A stretch of DNA of 64,000 nucleotides from Seriola aureovittata (GCF_021018895.1 NC_079375.1:23477475-23541474); one strand, 5' to 3'. Numbered from the stretch's first letter, positions 1 to 10,950 are shown. The notes: generated by a model from the letters alone, not told the origin. Numbers and translations are program-made.

Positions 1-1073
1 AAGAAATTTTGAATATTGGTGAAATTTTATAATGTGTTCATCTGATTACATTCTGTAACTGCACTATAGAAATACCTTGTATTTGCATTGTATTTTTATG
101 TGGAATATGCTGTACAAAATATGGATGCTCCACATACAGTATGGAGCAAATATATGAAGTTATTTGTGTGCATGTTAATCCACTTCCAATCTTTCACATT
201 CTTTGGGACCAATAATGGGGAATGTGAAGTTTGGTATTGCAGCATGATCAAACATAATCGCATGATCATTTTCCATTTATTTACACATAGACACCGTCAA
301 TTTTTCACTCCTCGGAGGAAAAACCTTTTGCATTTTGTTTAATTAACAACAGACAGCAAAGTGGTTATTGTGAGAGCAGCCCAGAGATGGAGCATGATAG
401 TGCAGCAAGTGTTCAGAGCAGATGGGAACAACATCTGGAAGGGTAGGTAGAAGAAAGACCTGTGGTAAGTTCACTTAAAGTAAAATAAATCCATAATGCA
501 AACAGTGGGAGCCATTCATGTGCTTGTTACTGAAAACAATATGTGATGAAAAGCCTTTCTCAATTGTTATAGTTGAACTCCAGTCGGCCTCTTGCTCTGA
601 CAGATAACACTCAAATTAGATTTTCTTGTGTGCAGGCGTCCAGGTAAGTATAGCACCAGATTTATGGATGCAGTACTCTGACTTTAAATCAGACTGATTT
701 GATTTCTTATCAATAAATATCAGATCTTTTCATGATTGTTTGAAGAATGCCTTTTACAACAGTCAAATAAAAGTCACATCTACGTGACGAAGGCACCAGA
801 TCTTTGTTTCTGTGTAAATCAAGCCAAATGTGGTGTCAGTGATAACATTTGCATCCAGTCACGGTGAATCAAATTTACACATCAAGGAGGCAAATTCCTC
901 TTTTATCCATTTGTGACCAGTCTGATTTCTCTGTGGTTACATACATGGGGTTAAAAAAAGGAAGAGATTTATTTCACAGGTTTGAGCAAGACGGTCCAAA
1001 TGAGGCTACATTTGCATAAACTGATAAGCATCCGCCCTAACCAGAGTCTGCTTCCAGCTCCAGCAGTACTTAC
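1..1073 (-). other. map4 intron after repeat-2 exon (partial)
   Basis: There is no exon, RNA gene or recognisable repeat here. I looked on the minus strand for the GSKANIKHKPGGG-type signature of repeat 3 and did not find it. The small ORFs near 88-342 have no coding character. Confidence 0.6.
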
Positions 1074-1166
1074 ATTGCCACCTCCAGGGACATGTTTGAT
1101 ATTGTCCTTGGAGCCACAGCGAGACGTGACATGGCTGAAGTCCAACTTTTTGTGCACTATCTGAAC
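1074..1166 (-). CDS. map4: map4 exon with microtubule-binding repeat 2
   Basis: This 93-nt exon, phase 0 at both ends, encodes 31 residues: [20 protein letters not shown] then [11 protein letters not shown]. The acceptor is gcctgcctgtctttag and the donor GGCAAT|gtaagt. It aligns with repeat 2 of tau ([20 protein letters not shown]) and of MAP4 ([28 protein letters not shown]). The family's repeat-2 Cys is present; an Arg replaces Lys before it. The hexapeptide VQIVHK occupies the place of tau's aggregation motif VQIINK. This is the last map4 exon in the window; I could not find repeats 3 and 4 in positions 1-1073. Confidence 0.95.
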
Positions 1167-1198
1167 CTAAAGACAGGCAGGCAGACACACAGATGAGC

Positions 1199-1243
1199 GA
1201 GAAAGAAAGAAAGAAAGAAAACGAAAGAAAGAAAGAAAGAAAG
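1199..1243. repeat. (GAAA)n microsatellite
   Basis: About ten GAAA units with one interruption (aacg). It is 33 nt from the acceptor of the repeat-2 exon, so in the transcript it is a TTTC-type tract just upstream of that acceptor and may add to its pyrimidine tract. Confidence 0.9.
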
Positions 1244-1732
1244 GTGTGACAGACACGAGCAGCAGAAAAGAGCAGATCAGCTGGCAGCTCAAGTTAACAG
1301 GAAACAGTAGCTTTGTGCTGTCAGTATGGAAGGAATTCTGTCATTCAAATCAAATGATTCTTCCTACACATGAGTTCAGTGATTGGATTATGTCATAATT
1401 TAATCAGTGCATGAATAATAACAAAATAAATAAATAAAAGTGGTTCCAAAATGAGGGTGCAGCTAGTGGGACAGATTCTTAAAGGAAACGTTTGTGAATT
1501 GTTACAGAAATCAATGTTGATTTACCAAAAGAAGAGGAAGGATACTGACTAAATAACAACAGAGCGCTTCCATAAACGGGATTAACTCAAACTAAACAAG
1601 CGCAGGACAAACACTAAAAGATGAGACAGAGAACATGCAACAGAATTTAACGCCGGACAGTCTGATTTCGTGTTAACACATGCTGCTGAAGCACAGAAGC
1701 TGCTGCAAGCAACTAATACAGACCAACTTTAA

Positions 1733-2211
1733 AGGTCTCATATTTGACTCTTCTTTTATTATAGTTTGTGGTTTTAATAACCAAAAACCATCTCAATGTA
1801 GTTCTACATCTCCTCTCTCAGGCTTCTCTCTGGAGCTCTAGTAACAACAGGTTGGTGATCCAATCAGAAGAGAGGAAGCTCTGAGCCTCTCTTCTGATTG
1901 GCTGACTGTTTTTGAAAGTTTGAGTGATTGAATAAAAAAATAGCAGATTTCAAGTAAACACTCAGAGAAACCAAATCCTGCAAGGTTGGATGGTGGGTCC
2001 AGGTGGGCGGGGCTTGGTGACTGCTTTGTTGTGACATCACAAAGTTCCAGAAGTCCTGACAGCTGGTTTTAAGGCTCAGTTTCTGAATACAGGCTATGTG
2101 CATTTCTCTGTGGACTGAGGCTTTGATACTTTCACAGTATTAATATAGAACCTAGACCTGATCTATAATCAGACAACACGTGGACATCTAGCTTTATACG
2201 ATATGGGACCT
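1733..2211. mobile_element. TTAA-flanked MITE (non-autonomous DNA transposon)
   Basis: The 479-bp element has terminal inverted repeats AGGTCTCATAT (1733-1743) and ATATGGGACCT (2201-2211), which match as inverted repeats at 10 of 11 bases. It is flanked on both sides by TTAA (1729-1732 and 2212-2215), the target duplication of piggyBac and Kolobok superfamilies. It has no transposase. Inside is a perfect 16-bp hairpin (1860-1875 with 1886-1901) containing an inverted CCAAT pair. Elements starting AAAGGTCCCATA and ending TATGGGACCTTT are common in fish genomes from memory. Confidence 0.85.
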
Positions 2212-2667
2212 TTAAGGTAGTTCAGGTTCACTTTGAACAGCCTGTTGCTCTGCACTGCAGCCACTCCCAAAGTTGTAAGAACAATGACTAAAACACAAAA
2301 GCACAATAGCTGTTGCATGATTGAGTTGGCCAGGATGTCTGCATCTCATTAAAGCAAAACTCTCTGCTTTAGTTTTGGAGAGATATTGGTCAAAGAAATA
2401 ATCTGTGAATTGAAAACCATTCTTTTGTTATCTTTGGTATAGATAATCAGGAGAGTAAACCCCCAACCTCCACCCAGCCCGCCGATTCGACTGCCTCTGT
2501 GGTTGTTTGTGTAAAAAGCTCTGCAGCAGACGAAACCTTCCTGCATTATCTCTGTTTCTGTCTTAGTCTCCTTCTCCAGGATGAAAACGGCATGATGACG
2601 CAGGTAGCACCAGCAAAGGATGACTCACTAAACAGTTAGCGCTAATACGCTTAATGCGTGAGCACAT

Positions 2668-2744
2668 GCACACACACACACGCACGCACGCGCACACACA
2701 CACACACACGCACACACACACACAACATACACACAAACACTCAG
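2668..2744. repeat. (CA)n microsatellite with CG interruptions
   Basis: CA repeats interrupted by CGCACGCACGCG. The alternating purine-pyrimidine run could adopt Z-DNA. Confidence 0.9.
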
Positions 2745-4022
2745 CAGTAGCCTGTAAACAGGCTCCTCTCTCTGTTTTCTCTTTCTAACAGCCCATTGTA
2801 AACATCCTAATTAATTTCAATAGCCCTAAAGTAGCTGCAAGGCTGCGGTTCATCAGGCCTCTTCAGGTTCCATAAAGACTAGTTTGAATCCTGGCAACTA
2901 AAGGGGACACTGCACATGTTTCCTCATGTTACAACAAGAAAAGGAAAATAACTCAGTGAAACCTACAGACGGTGAAACTGAAGGACAGAAATAAGCTACT
3001 GCATTTCATGAAGTCTGAAAGTTTTCAACTACAAATTCACACACACATTTTCACTGGTAAGTTCCTTCTATGTGCTTGTCCATGCGACCACTGATGTGTA
3101 TCTACTACAGTAATGTCATCAGGCGCAGGGGATACATCTACAACTAGCACACAGGAAGTAAACAAATCCAGGAACAGCTACTTGGCTACGTGTAGCATGT
3201 GTATTATTTGTTTCTATCATGTACTTGCTAGTTCTTGTCTTTGCAATGTGGCAGCTTCATTTGTTATCGGTGTAGTTAATAATTGTAAAGGTTTGCAGTG
3301 GAGCACATAGACAGGTATGATTCGTCTGTTATAGAGTGACATCACTGGAAATATTCTTTAGTTGCACTAAAATCAATGTTCAGTGATAGAACATAGGAAC
3401 ACATGGCTGCCACATCAATTAATTTAATTATGTTCAATGATTAAATCTAAGAAAACACGGTCATCAGTCCCCACTGCGGTGTCCTTTGGAGAGTTTGGAT
3501 GGATATAGAAGTGTAGTCGACGACGATGGCGAGATTTGGTTGAATGTGTTGAACAGTGTATTAAGCTCAGTGCATGTAAATGTTGAGGTGTTATGGAAAT
3601 GAAAATGTAAATCAGAAGAAACCGTGGAGTTCAGATGGACTATTATGATATGAGACCTATGAATCTGTCACACAACATACAAAAGGCATTTTGCAAGTAT
3701 AGAAGCAGAGGTCGAGCTAAGCTGTAAAAACAGAGGAGATTTAGTTTTTTACTTCTATGAACAATATTTCTGTATTTATCAGTTTTTTTCCCCCTTTTTA
3801 TCCCAGGCTGAGAGAACGTCTTTGCGACCGCATGACGCTGCTGCTATAGTGTTTTCTGTTGGGTTGTTTTAACATTCATTTTTGTACTGACTGGAGCAGC
3901 TTGTAGAGCAGCTTTAAATGGACTCGTTAAATTTAAATTCATTTAAAATAAATGATCAAGACTTTGTGCCTGATTCCTTCCTTCATTAAATGAATGAAAG
4001 GAACTAACCAATGGCTAATGTT

Positions 4023-5926
4023 AGCAAATGTTAGCTAATGGTAGCCAACGTTTGCTAGATGTTGCTGTTTAACTGACATTACTAGCTTAGCTCAGTTATT
4101 TTAATTTTTTGAAATACAAAGAGTTCAAGATATTAATGTCGACAGTTTCACAGACATCTGTTTTATAAAGTCAGTCTAGGGGGAAATACTCGGACACACC
4201 ATATCTGACTGTCGTATCCGTGAGTCCGTTTTGGCCAGCTCTCAGTTAGGTCAATGATTAATTAAAACAACTGACTCTGGCAAATGTTCAGCAACAGTTA
4301 AATTCAATTATATCCACAAGAAGGTTATTTATTTATTTATTTCATTTTAAATATTAGGTCATCATAAAAAAAAAAAATCTCCCTTTCATTCTGCTTTGAA
4401 GAAAACAGTTTGATAATAATATTCATAATGAAAAGTAGTCAGCTGTATATATCTTCAGGTAGTGTTAACAGGGCACAGCAGAGGGTGTGGTGTGTCCTGG
4501 GTGGATGTAGAATGGGCTGTGTGGGTGGTTACTGCAGAGAGAAGGTGGGAGTGTGTGAGGTGTGAGGGTGTAGATGGTAGGGGGACTCACTCTGGCCTTG
4601 GCCGCAGGGGCACAGGGGTCTGATGTCTTGTTCGGGGTGGAGGAGACCTGGGAAGACAACCACCCCCTGGTCAATAGAACCTCCAACAAACCACATGCCA
4701 CAACACAGCGGGGTGGAAGAGCAGGTGGAGCGGTGGGAATGAGGTGCCGACCAGGTGGAGCGAGGGCGGGGGGAAGGGCTGGACCGATCAGACGGGTGTA
4801 TGGGCTACTACAGCTAATCATAAGGGAAGCATAGTATATGACTGCATGGAAAATAACTGCGTGGATCAAAAAGAAGCAAAGTGAACCAAGCTTTAGCCCA
4901 ATGTGTGGGTGTATGAATAATTTTAAATAATCGACAGCAGTCGCACTAATTACATTTAATAGTTAACAATGTGTCAGTCAAATGGGGGAGGAGGAAGTGG
5001 ATTAAACATACGTGTACACATGTCAGATACACTGCATGAGATGGATAATAACAGCCATTTAATTGGCAGTAAAATGGAGATGTAAGACAATTTCATCCTG
5101 ACAATCAAATGTCAGCACAAAAAGAGTGTCAGCATAAATACACAACCAGGAAAAAACACATCAAATGTCACATTACTGTTGTTCAGACACACAACCACCA
5201 GTCCAATCCCTAAAACACTGAGGATGGAAAGGTTGTTAGATCAATAAGCTGCTGTTGAATGGAAAATATTAAAATACATAACAGACAAGTCAATAATAGT
5301 ATCACTGGCGTCTGAATGAGTCAGTGCCTCTTGCGATGATGCACGGTGGCGATGTGTTTGTGTTCGTTTAGTGGCTTCACTCTGATAGACTGATGGAAAG
5401 AGGACAAGCACGTCTCTGAAACGCGAAGTGAGGCGGCGCAGCAGGACCAGACCTGCAGCACATGAACCTGAGAGGCTGAATAGTGACCAAACATTTTGTT
5501 TTTGTCAGTGTGACGCCGACAACCAGACACTCTGCAACACTTCCCCCCCGGTGACTCTTCTTTTGGAGAGAAAGCGGCAGCTCCTTCTCCACACTGATCT
5601 AACTTTAATTGGCCATGTAATCATGTCTAAGTGACACAGGTTGAGGAAGCGAGGAGTCGCTGTGAATATGAAAAAGAGTATTGGAAAAAAGGAGCGAGCA
5701 TGCCGTTTCATTGGATAAATAAGGGGGAGATGATGTCTCCCAGCCAGTGACTGCGGTATGTTAGCCTGTGCTACCAGTGTGACCAGGTAGAAGGGCTTTA
5801 AGGGAAAGTAAAGAAGATGAAAGTGCACTTTGAGATCTGCACCTCCAACGAACCTTTACATCAACACAGAAAAGCAGAGATTGAAATGGAGCAGTTCCAG
5901 ACTAACAGACAGAAATATCTAATGCT
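4023..5926. repeat. 1.9 kb tandem duplication, copy A
   Basis: The left copy of a direct tandem duplication, unit about 1904 bp. By eye it differs from copy B by three substitutions (near 4189, 4452 and 5468) and a 3-base difference in a poly-A run (12 versus 9 A). It contains the downstream copy of the 57-nt map4 linker exon. The junctions share a short CTAATG-x-TA word inside a TTAGC-rich stretch, so slippage or microhomology-mediated duplication is plausible. Outside the 57 nt exon I see no coding sequence in it. Confidence 0.95.
4591..4647 (-). CDS. map4: map4 inter-repeat linker exon, downstream copy (duplicated)
   Basis: This is the second copy of the 57-nt linker exon, identical in sequence and splice sites (acceptor ggttgtcttcccag, donor GCCAGA|gtgagt), phase 0 at both ends, encoding VSSTPNKTSDPCAPAAKAR. 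The intron between the copies is 1844 nt, so nothing steric forbids using both. Zero, one or two copies keep the frame and give 0, 19 or 38 residues between repeats 1 and 2. It has one Cys and ends in KAR just before VQIVHKK. Whether both copies exist in the animal depends on the tandem duplication being real. Confidence 0.75.
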
Positions 5927-6491
5927 AGCAAATGTTAGCTAATGGTAGCCAACGTTTGCTAGATGTTGCTGTTTAACTGACATTACTAGCTTAGCTCAGT
6001 TATTTTAATTTTTTGAAATACAAAGAGTTCAAGATATTAATGTCGACAGTTTCACAGACATCTGTTTTATAAAGTCAGTCTAGGGGGAAATACTCAGACA
6101 CACCATATCTGACTGTCGTATCCGTGAGTCCGTTTTGGCCAGCTCTCAGTTAGGTCAATGATTAATTAAAACAACTGACTCTGGCAAATGTTCAGCAACA
6201 GTTAAATTCAATTATATCCACAAGAAGGTTATTTATTTATTTATTTCATTTTAAATATTAGGTCATCATAAAAAAAAATCTCCCTTTCATTCTGCTTTGA
6301 AGAAAACAGTTTGATAATAATATTCATAATGAAAAGTAGTCAGCTGTATATATTTTCAGGTAGTGTTAACAGGGCACAGCAGAGGGTGTGGTGTGTCCTG
6401 GGTGGATGTAGAATGGGCTGTGTGGGTGGTTACTGCAGAGAGAAGGTGGGAGTGTGTGAGGTGTGAGGGTGTAGATGGTAGGGGGACTCAC
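4648..6491 (-). other. map4 intron between the two linker-exon copies
   Basis: It is made entirely of duplicated intronic sequence (right part of copy A, left part of copy B). There is no other exon or recognised repeat. Confidence 0.7.
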
Positions 6492-7827
6492 TCTGGCCTT
6501 GGCCGCAGGGGCACAGGGGTCTGATGTCTTGTTCGGGGTGGAGGAGACCTGGGAAGACAACCACCCCCTGGTCAATAGAACCTCCAACAAACCACATGCC
6601 ACAACACAGCGGGGTGGAAGAGCAGGTGGAGCGGTGGGAATGAGGTGCCGACCAGGTGGAGCGAGGGCGGGGGGAAGGGCTGGACCGATCAGACGGGTGT
6701 ATGGGCTACTACAGCTAATCATAAGGGAAGCATAGTATATGACTGCATGGAAAATAACTGCGTGGATCAAAAAGAAGCAAAGTGAACCAAGCTTTAGCCC
6801 AATGTGTGGGTGTATGAATAATTTTAAATAATCGACAGCAGTCGCACTAATTACATTTAATAGTTAACAATGTGTCAGTCAAATGGGGGAGGAGGAAGTG
6901 GATTAAACATACGTGTACACATGTCAGATACACTGCATGAGATGGATAATAACAGCCATTTAATTGGCAGTAAAATGGAGATGTAAGACAATTTCATCCT
7001 GACAATCAAATGTCAGCACAAAAAGAGTGTCAGCATAAATACACAACCAGGAAAAAACACATCAAATGTCACATTACTGTTGTTCAGACACACAACCACC
7101 AGTCCAATCCCTAAAACACTGAGGATGGAAAGGTTGTTAGATCAATAAGCTGCTGTTGAATGGAAAATATTAAAATACATAACAGACAAGTCAATAATAG
7201 TATCACTGGCGTCTGAATGAGTCAGTGCCTCTTGCGATGATGCACGGTGGCGATGTGTTTGTGTTCGTTTAGTGGCTTCACTCTGATAGACTGATGGAAA
7301 GAGGACAAGCACGTCTCTGAAACGCGAAGTGAGGCGGCGCAGCAGGACCAGACCTGCAGCACATGAACATGAGAGGCTGAATAGTGACCAAACATTTTGT
7401 TTTTGTCAGTGTGACGCCGACAACCAGACACTCTGCAACACTTCCCCCCCGGTGACTCTTCTTTTGGAGAGAAAGCGGCAGCTCCTTCTCCACACTGATC
7501 TAACTTTAATTGGCCATGTAATCATGTCTAAGTGACACAGGTTGAGGAAGCGAGGAGTCGCTGTGAATATGAAAAAGAGTATTGGAAAAAAGGAGCGAGC
7601 ATGCCGTTTCATTGGATAAATAAGGGGGAGATGATGTCTCCCAGCCAGTGACTGCGGTATGTTAGCCTGTGCTACCAGTGTGACCAGGTAGAAGGGCTTT
7701 AAGGGAAAGTAAAGAAGATGAAAGTGCACTTTGAGATCTGCACCTCCAACGAACCTTTACATCAACACAGAAAAGCAGAGATTGAAATGGAGCAGTTCCA
7801 GACTAACAGACAGAAATATCTAATGCT
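5927..7827. repeat. 1.9 kb tandem duplication, copy B
   Basis: The right copy, 1901 bp, directly abutting copy A and ending where the sequence departs from copy A at aatgctaaag (about 7828). It contains the upstream copy of the linker exon (6492-6548). The near-identity means either a very recent event, gene conversion, or a false duplication made when two haplotypes were assembled in tandem. Confidence 0.95.
6492..6548 (-). CDS. map4: map4 inter-repeat linker exon, upstream copy (duplicated)
   Basis: This 57-nt exon, phase 0 at both ends, encodes VSSTPNKTSDPCAPAAKAR. The acceptor is ggttgtcttcccag and the donor GCCAGA|gtgagt, close to consensus. It sits inside the second copy (plus-strand order) of a 1.9 kb tandem duplication and is first in transcript order. 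It falls between repeat 1 (ending GGGK) and repeat 2 (starting VQIVHKK), where mammalian MAP4, from memory, has an insert of roughly forty residues that tau lacks. Including it adds 19 residues. Its sequence is identical to the downstream copy at 4591-4647. Confidence 0.72.
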
Positions 7828-8712
7828 AAAGAAAACAAATTAAATTTGAAGATCTGAAGAGGCAACCGTGAAAACATGCAAACACATGGAAAGATAAAGG
7901 AAGGAATTAATTAAAAGGAATTAAAGAAAAAGATGAAAATAGTGGCTGGAAGAATAAATTAAGTGCCAGTTTCATGTCTGACTGCTATGTAGCAAATAGA
8001 AGCCAAATATTAAGCTACTTCTTCAAATGACCTCAACCTTGATCTGCTATGAAGTTACACATTTATGCATTGGTAATGATAATGCAGTAAACTCAGAGAG
8101 GACGACAGACAACACAGCAGAGATGGAAAGAGGACGAACCGGACAGACACATTAAATCACACGGCACAGCTGCAGGAGGAGAGGCGACGTTTGTGATTCA
8201 AAGCGTCAGCGCAAAAGACAGACGGCCACAAACACTGACGGCACAACTAGGCGTCTGAGCAATGAACACACTTTCATCACAACGGAAAAGGATAGCTGAC
8301 ATGCACAGAAACTGTTTTTCATTGTGGCTGCACCTTTTAGGATGGTGGGGGGGGTGCGGGGAAACAAATGGCAGCATTAGGCGTGGTCAACAATGATAAC
8401 GCTGGATGTTGAACCGAATCAACAGACAAATGACAGATAAAAAGTGGACGGAATAAGGAAACCTAATGCATAAATAGAGACACGTATAGCTGCCCTCTCT
8501 TCGGTTAGGTGAGGTTGTATAAGAAATCACTGTCCGCGGTGCTGAGCTCAGTCATATATGAGTTTTTATGGTGTGGGCATTTCATTTGTCAAATAAAGAG
8601 CAGAGGATGTGTGTTAACCGCTTGAATGTTGGCATGCTGGTATTATATTCCCTCTCCTACTCATCACTCATTACAAATGCTAATTTGAGCATTGTTGTTT
8701 ATAGAGTATTAA

Positions 8713-8830
8713 TCAAACAATCAATCAATCAGACCTAATTTGTATAGCACTTTTCATAGAAATAATCTAACACAAAGTGCTTTACAGAAAATAAAAATAA
8801 AAATCCCGCCCACCATCATCCCCATCCACG
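8713..8830 (+). repeat. Interspersed repeat fragment (LINE/SINE-type tail)
   Basis: The words aatttgtatagcacttttca and aaagtgctttacag, followed by an A-rich run, are typical of the 3' ends of common fish retroelements. The fragment is short and its family is recalled, not searched. Confidence 0.55.
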
Positions 8831-9237
8831 CACAGAGCAATAAATGACTATGTTATAAATAAAAAAAACAATAAAAGTAAAACAATAATGACAGGAACTG
8901 AGGAAATGCTATTGTGATTCTAATAAATCTGCAATGAGGAAACACCAAAGACGGGAAAACAAAGATGAAGAACAATGATGTATTGAAGTGAGTAAAACCG
9001 CAAATGAAAGGTGGGGAATTTAAAAGGAAAACAATCCACAAATTTGGAATAAAATAAAAGGACACATCAGGAAAACGGCCTAAAATGTGTGAATAAATAG
9101 ACAAATAAATGAATAAAATTAAAAGACTTCAGTCTTCTGTTCTTCTTCTTCTGTTACTATCAGTTAAGAACCATTTCCAAACTCAAGCCAAATTGTGCCT
9201 TTCCATGATATAGAAAAAAGTCATTCAATTAAGGACA

Positions 9238-9515
9238 TCCCCCAGCTCGTCTGCAGGCGATCCAAGATGCAGCTTCACAGATGTTGACTGGTCCGAAAAA
9301 GTGAGAGCACCCCCCCAAGCCTCCCTTCATTGGCTTCCTGTCCATTGTAGAATTCAATTTAAGACCTTGCTGATTGCTTTCAAGGCTCTAAATGGTCAGG
9401 CCCCATTTTATATCACAGACCTTATTCCCTGCAGTCAGCTCCCTCCATCGCTGCTTTTAAATCTAAGCTAAAGACACATTTTTATACGCTGGCCTGTTTG
9501 GCCCTTTAATCTTTT
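9238..9515 (+). mobile_element. Non-LTR retrotransposon reverse-transcriptase C-terminal remnant
   Basis: On the plus strand the broken translation gives, in order, LQAIQDAA-x-x-MLTG, SLHWLPV-like text (PSLASCPL in a shifted frame), then FKALNGQAPFYITDLIP-like text across frames. This is the end of the reverse transcriptase of L2/Rex-type fish LINEs (LQ-x-x-QNAAARLLTG, LHWLPV, FKALNG-x-AP). Stops and frameshifts show it is dead. An SKLKTHFYTLAC-type ending follows, and a short GTCAA run at 9679-9692. Confidence 0.75.
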
Positions 9516-9857
9516 AATCTGTTGTCATGTCTATAATTCATTGGTATTTGTCCCTTGTTGTCATTGGTATGTTTCTGCCTGTGTTCTCTTTGTGTCCTGT
9601 CGTACAGCACTTCAGTCAGCTTGAGATGTGCTGTAGAAATGAGCAAAGTGCCTGTTTGTCTTTAAATGTACATTTAAGTCAAGTCAAGTCAGAGATTGTG
9701 ACGTTAATTCTGGCCCATGGCTCCACTTCTAAGCTGTGATTGGACAGTTAATTGTTTTTCATATTGGAATCAACAGTGCTTTGCGTTCAGTGTTGGTAGG
9801 CCTACGCTGCTCTCTGCTGGACATCACTGAAATACAATACATCCCTTCACTTAGATT

Positions 9858-10012
9858 TTTTCTTTATTATTATTTTTTTGGCCATTTATGCTTTTATGAG
9901 ATAGAACCTGTAGAGAGAGACAGGAAATACAAACGGTCCGTCGAGCCACGACTCAAACCGGGGACTCCATGTGGTACGGGACCTAACCATTCGGCTGCAA
10001 AGTCGCCGTAAA
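9858..10012 (+). repeat. Fish interspersed repeat fragment
   Basis: T-rich start, then ggccatttatgcttttatgagatag, gagagacaggaaata, and an end with cactcaaaccggggact. From memory this wording recurs in many fish introns as a short interspersed element. No coding sequence. Confidence 0.5.
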
Positions 10013-10693
10013 AAACAATTTGTTAAGTTATTAAAGACAAGAAACTAAACTGTAGTTTTAACATGTGTTTTTCATGCAACTGTGACACAGTAATTGCATT
10101 CATAAAATAGAAATACATACAACTATTTGTGCTCCTCACTTTTTTTCTTTTTTTTGTTTTAATGGAGGGATTTGAAACCTTCCTCAGTGAGCCCACTGAG
10201 ACGTGGTCGTCATTCAGGACCTCTTTCTGTCGCCTCTACCGCTCTCTGTGATCACTCATTTATATGTTATTATGCAGCAGCTGTTGTCATTAACCTGTGG
10301 TTGATTATTATGGTGATTATTTTGTCCGATGTCATTATCGTGAAGTAGATGATTGATGAACTTCTCAGTGCAGATGCACAAGAATCAAAAACTGCCTGTG
10401 ATCCTTTTTTCTTAGCAAACTAGAGAGCTGATATTCCTTAAAGAAATTGTTATCTCTGTTAAACAGTGTTAACATTTTAACATTTATTCTGACAGTCTGG
10501 TCCAAGTGTAGAGGAAGTACACCGAGTAAAACATGTAATGATGACGTACAGCACATAGCAAGTATTTGGATTGCAAACCAAGTGGTGCCAAATCATTGCT
10601 GATACAATGCTGCAACAACTGAGGAATATTAGCAGGTGCGTGGCCGTTCTGCACGAATCACAGAGCTCCCTTGTATTGTCTGGTTTGTCCTAC

Positions 10694-10950
10694 CTTTCCT
10701 CCGCCAGGCTGGTACTTGATGTTGTCGATGGATCCGATCTTGGAGCGGACGTTCTTCAGGTCCGGTGTTGGGGCGTTGATAGGCCGGGGGGTTCGATGAG
10801 CACGGGGCACTGCCGGCTTCTTCTCCATCGGGGTCTGCTTGGGCACGGGGGGTTTGGTGATGACCCGGCGGCGGTGGCTGGTGCTGGTGTCACCGTTAGT
10901 GGAGGCAGCCGGAGTGCCAGGAGTGGTGGTGGAGGCCGGGCGAGGACGAG
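10694..10950 (-). CDS. map4: map4 exon with microtubule-binding repeat 1
   Basis: This 257-nt exon (2 nt plus 85 codons) ends in phase 0. The acceptor is cttcctttctctgcag and the donor GGAAAG|gtagga. It encodes a basic Pro/Thr-rich stretch ([44 protein letters not shown]) and then repeat 1: [20 protein letters not shown] followed by GGGK. In tau and MAP4 the same unit reads PDLKNV-x-SK-[IV]-GS-x-[DE]-N-[IL]-KHQPGGG. The Ser of KIGS is the conserved MARK-kinase site of the family (Ser262 in tau) and is kept. A Tyr replaces the usual His before QPGGG. This exon contributes direct tubulin binding and fixes the family assignment. Confidence 0.95.

Larger units (their letters stand above)
1167..4590 (-). 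other. map4 intron between repeat-2 exon and downstream linker exon
   Basis: It holds a GAAA microsatellite (1199-1243), a TTAA-flanked MITE (1733-2211), a CA/CG-rich microsatellite (2668-2744) and the left part of the 1.9 kb tandem duplication from about 4018. I see no coding sequence. Confidence 0.7.
6549..10693 (-). other. map4 intron between repeat-1 exon and upstream linker exon
   Basis: It holds the rest of duplication copy B, a LINE-type tail (8713-8830), a LINE reverse-transcriptase remnant (9238-9515) and a fish interspersed repeat (9858-10012). The stretches 7830-8700 and 10020-10690 show nothing recognisable. Confidence 0.65.

Noticed and set aside
1..1073. Possible exons for microtubule-binding repeats 3 and 4
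   Set aside because: No GS-x-x-NI-x-H-x-PGGG-type coding sequence was found on the minus strand here; they presumably lie outside the window.
4465..4869. Minus-strand ORFs of 134 codons (4465-4869 and 6366-6770)
   Set aside because: The frame simply reads through both splice sites of the 57-nt linker exon; only 19 codons in the middle are flanked by good splice sites. The duplication makes the ORF appear twice.
5505..5828. 107-codon minus-strand ORF, repeated at 7406-7729
   Set aside because: The two copies exist only because of the tandem duplication. The frame overlaps other-frame ORFs, has no splice context, and shows no family motif.
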